NCBI GenBank assembly: GCA_030040155.1
Contig: JASHUG010000232.1
Span: 1 to 44,980, forward strand
DNA from: Streptosporangiaceae bacterium
Lineage (GTDB): Bacteria; Actinomycetota; Actinomycetes; Streptosporangiales; Streptosporangiaceae
Direction: 5' to 3'
Length of the DNA: 44,980 nt
The notes under the pieces were generated by a model. The model did no database searches. It saw only the letters and a list, made by a program, of their open reading frames with translations, and was not told where the DNA came from. The stretch's first letter is position 1. Every line of letters begins with the position of its first letter. The position numbers were made by a program, and so were the translations under genes. This document shows positions 7,720 through 15,639 of the stretch, in pieces.

Positions 7720-8627
7720 CGGGCCGGTCCCGCCGGTGCGGCGAACTCGGGACCAGGCAGCGCCGTCGCCGATGGCTCACCGAGGTAGGCGAGCACTAGC
7801 TCCTCGAGCACGGCCGGCTGTGCAGCGAACCCGGGCGGCGGCATCGGATCGCCCCGGCCATTGGCACGCACCAGCACATGCGCCTGGGCGCCAGCCTGTG
7901 CGATGCGGATCGGGGCCAGCGTCGCGGGCAGGCGAGTCACCTGATCGGGCGGGCCGGTGAGCACCCGGTGCCCGGCCAGTACGTCTTCAACCGGCCCAGC
8001 CAGCTGGACCCGGCCACGGCTGAGCAGCACCAGGTAGTCGCAGATCCGCTCCAGCTCGGCCAGCACCTGCGAGGAGAAGACCACTGACACTCCGTCTGCG
8101 GCCACGGCGGCCATGAGCACGCCTAGGAACTCATGCCTGGCCAGCGGGTCGAGCCGGGCGAGCGGCTCGTCCAGGAGCAGCAATCGCGGCCGTTTCGCCA
8201 GCGCGACCGTGAGCGCCAGCTGCGCCTGGTACCCACCCGACAGCGCGCCCACCCTGGCGTTCAGCGGGATCCCCACTTCTTCCACGCGGCGAACCGCATA
8301 TGCCCCGTCCCAGACCGGATTGAGGTCCCTGGCTACCTGCAGCAGGCCGGCGACGGACATCCTGCGGTACAGCGGCGCGTCCTGGGCGACGAATCCGACT
8401 CCCGACAGGGCAGCCGGCGACCCGGGAACCAGGCCATCCAGGACGCGGATGGTGCCGGCAGTCGGCTTTCGCAGGCCTGCCGCTAGGTGTAGCAGCGAGC
8501 TCTTGCCGGCGCCGTTCGGCCCTACTAGCGCGGTGACACGGCCGGGCGGGATCGCCAGGTTGCAGTCGCTCAGTGCGCAGACGGCCCGGTAGCGCTTGCT
8601 GAGTGCCCTGGCTTCCAGGACGGTCAC
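7716..8627 (-). CDS. ABC transporter ATP-binding protein (YtrB-like)
   Basis: A 303-residue ATPase. Walker A is GPNGAGKSS (about residues 36-44), the Q-loop region is GFVAQDAPLY, the signature is ALSGGYQAQLALTVAL and Walker B is RLLLLDEPLARLDP, with a switch-region serine-glutamine (VVFSSQVLAELE) where many ABC proteins have histidine. That change could slow or alter hydrolysis and is worth noting. The C-terminal 80 residues are an accessory region of unknown role. Start and stop overlap the GntR gene (8624-8627) and the permease gene (7716-7719) by four bases each, so the three genes are one translationally coupled operon. Confidence 0.9.
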   Translation of the reverse strand: MTVLEARALSKRYRAVCALSDCNLAIPPGRVTALVGPNGAGKSSLLHLAAGLRKPTAGTIRVLDGLVPGSPAALSGVGFVAQDAPLYRRMSVAGLLQVARDLNPVWDGAYAVRRVEEVGIPLNARVGALSGGYQAQLALTVALAKRPRLLLLDEPLARLDPLARHEFLGVLMAAVAADGVSVVFSSQVLAELERICDYLVLLSRGRVQLAGPVEDVLAGHRVLTGPPDQVTRLPATLAPIRIAQAGAQAHVLVRANGRGDPMPPPGFAAQPAVLEELVLAYLGEPSATALPGPEFAAPAGPAR

Positions 8628-9058
8628 GCCGACACCTCGTCCTGGTACTCGGGCAGATCGCGGAGGACCGCGCTGAACATGGCCGTGATGCTCTGGTCAT
8701 CCAGGCCGGCCTCTGCGGCCTCGCGCATCCAGGCCGCCAGCCGCCGGGCCAGCGACGCCTGCTCGGCGCCGCTTACGCGCTGCAGCTTCGCCTTGATGAA
8801 CGTGCCCTGGCCCGGCCGCCCGGTTGCCAGCCCGCGGTGCTCTAGCTCCCGGTATGCCTTCATCACGGTATTCGGGTTGATCGCTAGGGCTCCGACCATC
8901 TCTTTCACAGTCGGCAGCTGATCACCCGGTCCGAGCAGACCCAGGCGCAGCGCCTGCTCGACCTGCTGCACCAGCTGCAGATAGGTCGGCACGCCGGAAC
9001 TATGATCCAGCCGGAACGCAACTGGACCTGGCGCTGCCAGCGGTTTATCTATTGCCAT
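8624..9058 (-). CDS. GntR family regulator, YtrA subfamily
   Basis: A 144-residue regulator with an N-terminal winged helix-turn-helix (about residues 20-85: GVPTYLQLVQQVEQALRLG, then LPTVKEMVGALAINPNTVMK, then YRELEHRGLATGRPGQGTF) and a short C-terminal dimerisation arm of about 50 residues. That short arm is the mark of the YtrA subfamily, which controls linked ABC transporters. It is first in the operon with the ATPase and the duplicated permease. There is no Shine-Dalgarno: TTGACA-16-TAGGCT ends six bases before the ATG, so the mRNA is probably leaderless. A palindrome covers the -10 and the start codon, consistent with autorepression relieved by an effector. Confidence 0.9.
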   Translation of the reverse strand: MAIDKPLAAPGPVAFRLDHSSGVPTYLQLVQQVEQALRLGLLGPGDQLPTVKEMVGALAINPNTVMKAYRELEHRGLATGRPGQGTFIKAKLQRVSGAEQASLARRLAAWMREAAEAGLDDQSITAMFSAVLRDLPEYQDEVSA

Positions 9059-9092
9059 AGTATAAGCCTATGGCGGGTGGGCGGCCTGTCAA
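9054..9092 (-). promoter_or_regulatory. Promoter and operator of the GntR-ABC operon
   Basis: On the minus strand there is TTGACA (plus 9087-9092), 16 bp, TAGGCT (plus 9065-9070), and six bases to the ATG. The palindrome GCCATAG (9054-9060), seven bases, CTATGGC (9068-9074) overlaps the -10, the predicted +1 and the start codon. The GntR product bound here would block its own operon. Confidence 0.65.
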
Positions 9093-9169
9093 GACGACCA
9101 GCCCGATCCGGCACAGGCGAGCGCGGTGGTGCGGGAGGACGGCCGCCGCCGGCCGAGGGACCGCGATCG

Positions 9170-9532
9170 CTAGCCCAGTCGCAAGGGCACGCTCATGAAC
9201 GGATCGATGTTGTAGGCCAGGCTGACGCGGTGGTAACCATCTGCTATGTCCGCGTCCGGTTTCTGGTCGCACACGAGCACGGGTGACAGCTTTTCTCCGT
9301 TAAGCACCTTCAGCAGATCTCGCTGCACGCCGGGATCGGTCAGGGGCAGCGGAGACAGGCCGGTGGCACGCAGAATGTCGTTGGCGCGGCGTGAGATCAG
9401 GTCGGCCTTCTTCATGCGACTCACGCTCTCGCCGGCGCGCTTCTCGTCGAACTTCAGCGACAGGTAGTTGAACGCCGCTTCATAGTCGTGGTCCGCCACG
9501 TCCTTCAGCCATGCGATGGGTGACTTGCTCAT
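9170..9532 (-). CDS. Small ParB-like orphan protein
   Basis: A 120-residue protein that I do not assign firmly. The first half is helical and charged (FDEKRAGESVSRMKKADLIS). The second half ends with LVCDQKPDADIADGYHRVSL, and the DGYHR piece resembles the D-G-x-H-R core of ParB/Srx-like nuclease domains. No helix-turn-helix and no partition ParA gene are nearby. A GAGGA motif precedes the ATG. It is encoded alone between the GntR operon and a GNAT gene on the same strand. A stand-alone ParB/sulfiredoxin-fold protein is possible; this is inference from one short motif. Confidence 0.65.
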   Translation of the reverse strand: MSKSPIAWLKDVADHDYEAAFNYLSLKFDEKRAGESVSRMKKADLISRRANDILRATGLSPLPLTDPGVQRDLLKVLNGEKLSPVLVCDQKPDADIADGYHRVSLAYNIDPFMSVPLRLG

Positions 9533-9670
9533 TGATCCTCACAAAAGCTCGGATATAGCCAGCTTGTGAAAGACGCAGTTGGCAATCTCGAAGCCAGGGA
9601 ACCGGCCCTGGGCGCCATCTTCTCCAGCATAGGACGCCGGTTGCCTGACCAATCGGGAGAGCCTCCGGGG

Positions 9671-10192
9671 TTAGCCGGCCGGATCGGTGCGGAGCAGGCT
9701 GTAGATCACCCCGTCGCGCCACGCGCCGTCACGCCACCCGATCGCGCGAGCGATCCCTTCCCTGGTGAACCCTGTTTTCTCCAGCGCTCTCTGCTCGGCG
9801 ATGTTGTCGACATCGGTTCCTGCCCAGATGCGGTGCACAGTGGTATGCGCGAACAGGTAGCGGGTCAGCAGGCGCTGCGCCTGTGTGCCGTAACCGCAGC
9901 CCCTGGCTTCAGGCAGCAGGATGATGCCGATTTCCCAGGAGTAGTAAGTCGCTACGGTGGGTGGTCGCCGGCGCCAGTTGACCAGGCCCAGCCGCTGGTC
10001 GCCACGGGTGACAATCAGCGTCCCGCCGTCTGGGCTGATCAGGCTGTTCTCATTCCAGCCTCGCCGCCAGCGCTGAAGATCAGCCCACCCGAACCACTGG
10101 AACTCGCCCGTCTTCTCCGGGTCTTGCGTCAGTCCCTCCAGCATGGGAAGGTCATCCTCGCGAACGGGGTGGAGTGCTAGTTCGTCGCTCAT
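9671..10192 (-). CDS. GNAT N-acetyltransferase (RimJ/RimL type)
   Basis: A 173-residue acetyl-CoA-dependent acyltransferase. The acetyl-CoA loop (motif A) is LPEARGCGYGTQAQRLLTRY (about residues 96-115), with the R-G-x-G-x-G/A pattern. Motif B is NIAEQRALEKTGFTREGIAR, as in RimJ/RimL and related small-molecule or protein N-terminal acetyltransferases. The ATG is preceded by GGAGGA. The acceptor substrate is unknown. The gene upstream is divergent, with about 200 bp between them that holds a TATAC palindrome. Confidence 0.87.
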   Translation of the reverse strand: MSDELALHPVREDDLPMLEGLTQDPEKTGEFQWFGWADLQRWRRGWNENSLISPDGGTLIVTRGDQRLGLVNWRRRPPTVATYYSWEIGIILLPEARGCGYGTQAQRLLTRYLFAHTTVHRIWAGTDVDNIAEQRALEKTGFTREGIARAIGWRDGAWRDGVIYSLLRTDPAG

Positions 10193-10280
10193 GCCCTGAA
10201 TCCTCCCCCCGGCGGCGGCGTGGCGGCGAGCGGGGTTCCATGAGGCACGAGCGCGGTCCCGCGCGGTGCCAGCGTCGAAA

Positions 10281-10296
10281 TATACTGTAGCGTATA
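10281..10296. promoter_or_regulatory. TATAC-N6-GTATA palindrome
   Basis: TATAC (10281-10285) and GTATA (10292-10296) are inverted around six bases, in an otherwise GC-rich divergent region between a GNAT gene (minus) and a monooxygenase-like gene (plus). It could be an operator or overlap a -10 element; the binder is unknown. Confidence 0.35.
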
Positions 10297-10391
10297 CTTG
10301 AAGCTAACTGGCACGGCTGTGAGCCGGCGCTGCGGACAAGCCGGGTCCCCGCCATCGGTCTCAAGCCGTACGCACGGCGAGGGAGATTGCG

Positions 10392-10676
10392 ATGCAGGTT
10401 GGCATGGTCGCGTTCCACTACCCGCGGCCGGAATACCGCGACCAGATGCTCGGCCGGGTGCAGCGGGCTGCCGCGTTCATCAAGACCACGCCCGGCTGCC
10501 TGGCGGTTGACTGCTGGCTGACCGAAGACGGCACGGCGATCGTCTCAACGGGAAAGTGGGAGTCCGACCAGGCACTGCGCGCGGGGTTCGCCGCTGCGCG
10601 GGCAGACGGCGTGGACTTTACCTACGACGACCGCGAAGCCCGCCCGCGGGAGGTGTACCGGCTTACGCACGCCTGA
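10392..10676 (+). CDS. Antibiotic biosynthesis monooxygenase (ABM)-like protein
   Basis: A 94-residue single-domain protein of the dimeric alpha/beta-barrel (ferredoxin-like) superfamily that includes ABM quinone-forming monooxygenases and heme-degrading proteins. The recognisable pattern is a first strand MVAFHYPRPEYRDQML, a helix, TTPGCLAVDCWLTEDGTAIV with the classic PGC turn, then STGKWESDQALRAGFAA. The sequence GAGGGAGATTGCG before the ATG includes a good ribosome-binding site. It is convergent with the TetR gene ending at 10711. Members of this fold vary widely in function, so no reaction is assigned. Confidence 0.75.
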   Translation: MQVGMVAFHYPRPEYRDQMLGRVQRAAAFIKTTPGCLAVDCWLTEDGTAIVSTGKWESDQALRAGFAAARADGVDFTYDDREARPREVYRLTHA

Positions 10677-10710
10677 GCGCTGCGCGGCCAGGCCCTAGGC
10701 GCCGTGGGCC

Positions 10711-11259
10711 CTAAGCCGTCAGCCAATCGGCAGCCAGCGCCAGCGCGTCCTCGTGGCCGCGTCGACCGTGATCAGCGGCCATGAAGTGGTGCCCGATTGC
10801 CAGCGTGAACGCCAGCATGCTGCGCGCCTCCACCTCATCCTCGCCGCGGCAGATCTCGCTGAACAGTTCACGCAGATAGGCCATGCGGCGGTTATCGACA
10901 CGGCGAAGGCGCTCGGCAACGGCTGCGTCACGCCGGGCCCAGTCGCGGACGGCGAGGTCGATCGGGAGGAGCTCCGGGGAGAACGTCAGCGCGCCTGCAC
11001 GCCTGATCCTGATCCGGACGTCGCCGCCCTTCCGCTCCGCGTGCTCGATCGTCTCGTCCGTTGCCACCCGCTCCCAGGTGTCGAGCATCTTCTCAAGGAG
11101 CGCGTTCCGGTCAGCGAAGTGACCGTAGAAGCCGCCCTTGGTAACTCCGAGCTGCTGCGCGAGCACCTCGATCCGGACGGCGCCGGGCCCGCCTGCCGCC
11201 AGGGCCTGCAGGCCCGCCCTGACCCAGCTGTCACGTGGTGTACGGGTGATGGCGGGCAT
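10711..11259 (-). CDS. TetR/AcrR family regulator
   Basis: A 182-residue repressor-type protein. The N-terminal helix-turn-helix (about residues 10-55) reads VRIEVLAQQLGVTKGGFYGH, then FADRNALLEKML, a standard TetR DNA-binding domain. The C-terminal ligand domain is all-helical, with Trp/His-rich segments (LAIGHHFMAADHGRRGHEDA). It is divergent from the MFS transporter gene across 97 bases, so it likely controls that pump. The sequence between holds the near-palindromic run GACCGGGGCAGCGCTTACGA, then CCGGTC. The ATG lacks a clear Shine-Dalgarno; TAATAA lies five bases upstream, so this may also be near-leaderless. Confidence 0.88.
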   Translation of the reverse strand: MPAITRTPRDSWVRAGLQALAAGGPGAVRIEVLAQQLGVTKGGFYGHFADRNALLEKMLDTWERVATDETIEHAERKGGDVRIRIRRAGALTFSPELLPIDLAVRDWARRDAAVAERLRRVDNRRMAYLRELFSEICRGEDEVEARSMLAFTLAIGHHFMAADHGRRGHEDALALAADWLTA

Positions 11260-11321
11260 GGGCTCTTATTACCAGACCGGGGCAGCGCTTACGACCGGTC
11301 GAGGCAACGCCCAAAGATCCT

Positions 11322-11350
11322 TCGTCAAGCTTTGTTGCCCGACGTACGCT
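11322..11350 (+). promoter_or_regulatory. Promoter of the MFS transporter gene
   Basis: TCGTCA (11322-11327), a 17-bp spacer, and TACGCT (11345-11350) are followed by six bases and the ATG at 11357. No Shine-Dalgarno is present. The layout fits a leaderless mRNA. Confidence 0.5.
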
Positions 11351-11356
11351 TTGTGA

Positions 11357-12880
11357 ATGACGCACTCCGAGGCCCAGGGTGTGAGCTCGCCGGATGTCTC
11401 TGTCTCGGCGCCAGCCGAAACGTCGGTGCAGGCCAGCGAGTCAGCCAGGCGCTGGTGGGTTCTCGGCGTGGTCGGGCTTGCGCAGCTGATGGTGGTGCTG
11501 GATGCCACGGTCGTGAACATTGCGCTGCCCTCGGCCCAGCGTGCGCTGGTCTTCTCCAACGCTGACCGCCAATGGGTGGTGACGGCTTACTCGCTTGCGT
11601 TCGGCGGTCTCCTGCTGCTCGGCGGCCGGCTGTCGGATCTGGTTGGCAGGCAGCGGATGCTGATCATCGGCCTCGTGGGCTTCGCCTCGGCCTCAGCGCT
11701 AGGCGGCGCGGCGACGGGTTTCGCGATGCTGGTGATCGGCCGGGGTGCTCAGGGCGCCTTCGGCGCGATGCTGGCGCCTGCTGCACTGTCGACGTTGACC
11801 ACGACGTTCACCGACCCGGCCGAGCGCGGCAAGGCGTTCGGCGTCTACGGTGCCATCGCGGGCGCCGGGGGCGCGGTGGGGCTGCTGCTCGGCGGCGCGC
11901 TGACCGAGTACCTGACATGGCGGTGGTGCCTGTACATCAACGTCATCCTGGCTGTCGTCGCGGTCACCGGCGCGCTGCGGCTGCTGCCCAGGCGACCGCC
12001 CAATCCTGGCGAGCGCATCGACTGGCTCGGGACGGTCCTGGTCGTGGTCGGATTGGTGGCGGTGGTCTACGGGCTGTCCGAGGCCGAGACCAAGAGCTGG
12101 AGCGCGCCGGAGACCGACGCGCTCTTGTCCGTTGGCGTGGTTCTGCTGATCGTGTTCGTGCTCGCCGAGCGCCGCGTGCCGCATCCGCTCCTGCCGCTGC
12201 GGATCGTGATGAGCCGCTTCCGTGGTGGTGCGTACCTGGCGATCGGGCTCTCGGCCATGGGCATGTTCGGGATCTTCTTGTTCCTGACCTATTACCTGCA
12301 GCTGACGCTGAGATACTCGCCAGTTAAGACCGGTCTGGCGTTCCTGCCGATGGTCGCGGCGCTGATGGCCTCCTCGACGACGTCGAGCGGCGTGCTGATG
12401 CCGCGGGTCGGACCCCGCAGGCTGGTCCCGGTCGGCATGATTGTTGCGGCCGGGGGACTGGTAGTCCTGGCTACGCAGCTTGGATTTCACACGAGCTACC
12501 CGGACACGATTCTGCCCAGCCTGGTCCTGACCGGCCTCGGCCTGGGGATGGTGTTCGGCTGCGCGATGAACACGGCGACCTACGGCGCCGGCGCGGCGGA
12601 CGCGGGCGTGGCCTCGGCCATGGTCAACACCAATCAGCAGATTGGCGGGTCTATCGGCACGGCGCTGCTGAATACCATCGCTGCCAGCGCACTGGCCGGC
12701 TATCTGGTGGCCCACGCGGGCAGCCCGCTGGCCCTGGCCGGCGCGGCTGTGCATAGCTACGTCGTCGCGTTCTGGGTCTCGGCCGGCATCTTGGCCGGTG
12801 CGGCGGCTATCTGCGGGTCAGTGCTGCCGTCCGGCACCCTGGCGCGGAGAGTCGGACCGGTTGCCCCCGCCGCGACGTGA
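11357..12880 (+). CDS. MFS transporter, DHA2 (EmrB/QacA) family
   Basis: A 507-residue proton-driven multidrug exporter with about 14 membrane segments. Family marks are motif D1 near the first helix (QLMVVLDATVVNIALPSAQR, residues about 43-62), motif A after the second helix (GGRLSDLVGRQRML) and motif C in the fifth helix (GAIAGAGGAVGLLLGGALTE). The Asp in the first helix (LDATVVN) is the usual substrate/proton residue. The N-terminal 35 residues are cytosolic. It is divergent from a TetR gene that probably represses it, and is followed after 19 bases by a cytidylate-kinase-like gene with its own GAGGAG site. The substrate cannot be deduced. Confidence 0.92.
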   Translation: MTHSEAQGVSSPDVSVSAPAETSVQASESARRWWVLGVVGLAQLMVVLDATVVNIALPSAQRALVFSNADRQWVVTAYSLAFGGLLLLGGRLSDLVGRQRMLIIGLVGFASASALGGAATGFAMLVIGRGAQGAFGAMLAPAALSTLTTTFTDPAERGKAFGVYGAIAGAGGAVGLLLGGALTEYLTWRWCLYINVILAVVAVTGALRLLPRRPPNPGERIDWLGTVLVVVGLVAVVYGLSEAETKSWSAPETDALLSVGVVLLIVFVLAERRVPHPLLPLRIVMSRFRGGAYLAIGLSAMGMFGIFLFLTYYLQLTLRYSPVKTGLAFLPMVAALMASSTTSSGVLMPRVGPRRLVPVGMIVAAGGLVVLATQLGFHTSYPDTILPSLVLTGLGLGMVFGCAMNTATYGAGAADAGVASAMVNTNQQIGGSIGTALLNTIAASALAGYLVAHAGSPLALAGAAVHSYVVAFWVSAGILAGAAAICGSVLPSGTLARRVGPVAPAAT

Positions 12881-12899
12881 CAAGAGGAGATAAGCGAAC

Positions 12900-13574
12900 G
12901 TGACCACCGACCCCGCTCCGCAGTTGATCACCGTGTCGGCCTCCTACGGCGCCGGCGGCAGCATCGTCGCCCCGGCCCTCGCCGACCGGCTCGGGCTGCC
13001 TTTCTTGCAGCGCGCCACCACGTCGGAAGGCCACCTGTCCGAGCCAGGACCGTGCGACGAACAGCTCTCGGCGGACGAAGTCAAGGCCACTCCTGTGCAC
13101 CGCCTCATCGCCGCGTTTACGCAGGCGATACCGGCCGGGCCGACCCAGTCGCCGCCCTCGACCCACCACCAGGACGTGCACTTGCGGGCAGATGGCGAGG
13201 CCGCGATCCACCGATTGGCGGCAGCCGGCGGCGGTGTGATCCTGGGCCGGGCAGCAGCCGTCGTTCTCGGCAAGGACCGCGGATTCCACGTCCGGCTGGA
13301 CGGGCCATCGCAGCGGCGCATCGTCCTCGGCGCCAGGATCGAGGGCATCAGCGAGGAGCAAGCGCGCGACCGCCTGTGCGCGGCCGACAAGGCCCGCATT
13401 GCCTATGTCCGCCGTCTGTACCGCACCGATCCGGCCGACCCATCCCTGTATCACCTGGTGATCGACTCCACCGCGATACCCCTGGACAACGTCATCGAAC
13501 TCGTCCTGCTGGCTGCCCGTTCCCACAGCGCCGCGCCGCACGCGGCAAACGCCGCTCCCGGCACCACCGCGTAA
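12900..13574 (+). CDS. Cytidylate kinase-like family protein
   Basis: A 224-residue P-loop protein of the cytidylate-kinase-like family (PF13189 type). The first strand and nucleotide loop ITVSASYGAGGSIVAPALAD (about residues 10-29) match the I-S-R-x-x-G-S-G-G pattern of that family, with Ala for the usual Ser. Later blocks are GGGVILGRAAAVVLGKDRGF, then HVRLDGPSQRRI, and ADKARIAYVRRLYRTDPADP, then YHLVIDST near the end, the typical lid and nucleotide-binding segments. The GTG start is preceded by GAGGAG. It follows the MFS gene closely and could be co-transcribed. The real substrate of this family is not settled. Confidence 0.82.
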   Translation: MTTDPAPQLITVSASYGAGGSIVAPALADRLGLPFLQRATTSEGHLSEPGPCDEQLSADEVKATPVHRLIAAFTQAIPAGPTQSPPSTHHQDVHLRADGEAAIHRLAAAGGGVILGRAAAVVLGKDRGFHVRLDGPSQRRIVLGARIEGISEEQARDRLCAADKARIAYVRRLYRTDPADPSLYHLVIDSTAIPLDNVIELVLLAARSHSAAPHAANAAPGTTA

Positions 13575-13603
13575 GGCCTGACGCCGCCAATTCAGCCGCT
13601 GGG

Positions 13604-14521
13604 CTACTGCGCCCGGTGCTGCTGTTTGTCGCGATAGAGATGGAGCGCCTCGGTCAGGCGTCGCCGCGTCTCCTCGGTGTAGGGCACCATCTGGAACATG
13701 ATGTGTTCCACGCCGAGCTCTTCGTAGCCGCTGATGGCCGTCGCGATCTCCTCGGGCGTGCCGGTCAGCGGCTGGTCGAAGAACCTGGGCTGCTCCGGCT
13801 GGAGATCAGGGAAATAGAGGCCGATGAGCGCCGTGACCCCAAGCGTCGCCGGGTCGCGGCCGACCTGGTGGCAAGCGGCCGCAATCTTGGCGAGCCGGTC
13901 TTTCATTGTCTCTGGCGGGCCCATGTACCCGGTGTTCCACAGGTCGGCATACTGCGCGGTCAGCCTGAGCAAGCGCGGACCCTCGCCGCCCACGAGCAAT
14001 GGTGGCCCCCCTGCCCGCGGGCCGCGCGGGACGTCATCGCAGTCGCGCGCCTCGTAATAATGCCCGCTGAAGTTGACGTGCCCGTCGCGCAGCAGCGGCG
14101 TGAGAACCTGCAGGGCTTCTTCGAAGCGACCTACGAGATGGTCAAAGGGCATACCGAACGCATGGTATTCGGGCTCGTTCCAGCCCGCACCGACCCCTAG
14201 GATCAGCCGGCCGTCGCTGACTTCGTCGGCCGCCGTCGCCATCTTCGCCAGGACCGCCGGGTTGCGGATGGAGTTGTTCACTACCAGCGTGCCGATCTCC
14301 AGCCGTTGTGTCGCCTCGGCCAGCGCGGACAGGATGGTCCAGGTCTCCCAGATGCCGCGGCTCGGCTTGCCCGGATCACGGTAGAGAAGGTGGTCGGCCA
14401 GCCAGATGCTATCGAACCCCTCGGTCTCCGCTTGTTGCGTGATTTCGCGGATGGAAGCATAGGTGCGCTTGCGGTTGTGCTCACGATCGTTGGCGGTGTA
14501 AACCAGCAGGCCAACCTTCAC
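13604..14521 (-). CDS. LLM class F420-dependent oxidoreductase
   Basis: A 305-residue luciferase-like TIM-barrel enzyme of the F420-dependent branch. It opens with MKVGLLVYTANDREHN, then EGFDSIWLADHLLY (beta-2/3 region). Family blocks include RLEIGTLVVNNSIRNPAVLA, GRLILGVGAGWNEPEYHAFG and GGPPLLVGGEGPRLLRL. The F420 family reduces or oxidises small organic molecules with cofactor F420; the substrate is unknown here. The start is a GTG with GAGG about eight bases upstream. It lies alone downstream of the DNA ligase gene on the same strand. FMN could replace F420 in some members. Confidence 0.87.
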   Translation of the reverse strand: MKVGLLVYTANDREHNRKRTYASIREITQQAETEGFDSIWLADHLLYRDPGKPSRGIWETWTILSALAEATQRLEIGTLVVNNSIRNPAVLAKMATAADEVSDGRLILGVGAGWNEPEYHAFGMPFDHLVGRFEEALQVLTPLLRDGHVNFSGHYYEARDCDDVPRGPRAGGPPLLVGGEGPRLLRLTAQYADLWNTGYMGPPETMKDRLAKIAAACHQVGRDPATLGVTALIGLYFPDLQPEQPRFFDQPLTGTPEEIATAISGYEELGVEHIMFQMVPYTEETRRRLTEALHLYRDKQQHRAQ

Positions 14522-14607
14522 GGCTTGACCTCGACTTTCTCTTCAGGGCTAGCTGTCGCCGCCGCTGGAGGCGGCGTGGCCCGACCGTACCGCTGGCCTC
14601 TGACAGA

Positions 14608-15597
14608 TCAGCTCTTCGCCGGACGAGGCGCCGCGGACGGCCGCTCCCTCGTTACGGTCGCCGGGTCCTTGTCATCGCGCAGGCCGAGGTAGCGCGGATG
14701 CCGGAGCTCCCCGGCTGTGGTCCACTCCGAGAAACCCACCTGGCCGACGAGCCTCGGCTCGACCCAGTGCACGCTTCTCCTGGGAATCTCGCCCCGCTCG
14801 AACGGAGTCGCCGGCTGCTCGAGGGCGGCAAGCGCCGCATGCAGGCTCGCCAGCGTCGCCTGATCGAACCCGGTGCCGACCTTGCCGGCGTAGACGAGCC
14901 GGCCGTGCTCGTCGTAATAGCCGATCAGCAGGGCGCCGAATCCCGAACGGCTTCCCTGCGGATCGGTGAAACCGCCGATCACGAACTCCTGGCTGTTCTC
15001 GGCCTTGAACTTCAGCCAGTCGCGACTGCGGCCGGCGACATAATGCGAGTCGGCGCGCTTGGCTATCAGGCCCTCCCAGCCGCTGCGCTGTGCTTCCTCC
15101 CAGTAAGCCGCCGCGTTCTCGGTGCGATACACGGTGTGCTTCAGCGGCCCGCCATAGGACAGCAGCCCTCTCAGTACCTTCTTCCGCTCAAGCAATGGCA
15201 GCGCGCGGACATCACGCCCGTCGGCTCGCAAGACGTCGAAGATGAAGTAGAGCACTGGAACGGACCGCACCAGCTGGGCTGGGGGATTCCTGACGCCGAG
15301 GCGCTGCTGCAACCGGCTGAAGCTGGTCACGCCTTCGTGCATCGCCACCACTTCGCCATCGACCACGAAGTCCGTCGCGGCCTGGGCGTCCAGCGCCGCG
15401 GCAACCTCCGGGTAGGTCGCGCTGACGACCTGCTTGTTGCGCGTCATCAGGGCAACCGGCTCGCCGCTGGAGCGGTAGGAGATGCAGCGCTCGCCGTCGA
15501 ACTTTCGCTCATATAGCCACTGCGAGTCGAAGAACCGGTCCTTGGTCAGCGTGGCCAGTTCTGGATCCATCCAGTCGTCTGTGACCTCAGGGCTCAC
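14608..15597 (-). CDS. ATP-dependent DNA ligase (LigC/LigD ligase-domain type)
   Basis: A 329-residue enzyme that seals nicked DNA using ATP. Motif I with the adenylated lysine is YERKFDGER (Lys32), motif III is PVLYFIFDVL, motif IV is WEGLIAKR and motif V is DWLKFKAEN. An OB-fold domain follows (about residues 215-310: FVIGGFTDPQGSRSGFGALL, then VGQVGFSEWT). The length matches stand-alone LigC or the ligase domain of LigD; no polymerase, nuclease or Ku gene is in the window. It probably serves repair, not replication. The start used is a GTG at 15597; an ATG at 15570 is a reasonable alternative. Only 42 bases separate it from the divergent GNAT gene. Confidence 0.9.
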   Translation of the reverse strand: MSPEVTDDWMDPELATLTKDRFFDSQWLYERKFDGERCISYRSSGEPVALMTRNKQVVSATYPEVAAALDAQAATDFVVDGEVVAMHEGVTSFSRLQQRLGVRNPPAQLVRSVPVLYFIFDVLRADGRDVRALPLLERKKVLRGLLSYGGPLKHTVYRTENAAAYWEEAQRSGWEGLIAKRADSHYVAGRSRDWLKFKAENSQEFVIGGFTDPQGSRSGFGALLIGYYDEHGRLVYAGKVGTGFDQATLASLHAALAALEQPATPFERGEIPRRSVHWVEPRLVGQVGFSEWTTAGELRHPRYLGLRDDKDPATVTRERPSAAPRPAKS

Positions 15598-15639
15598 GCT
15601 GATCGAGTACCCACCTAGGCGTGCCTATACCGTCTGATC

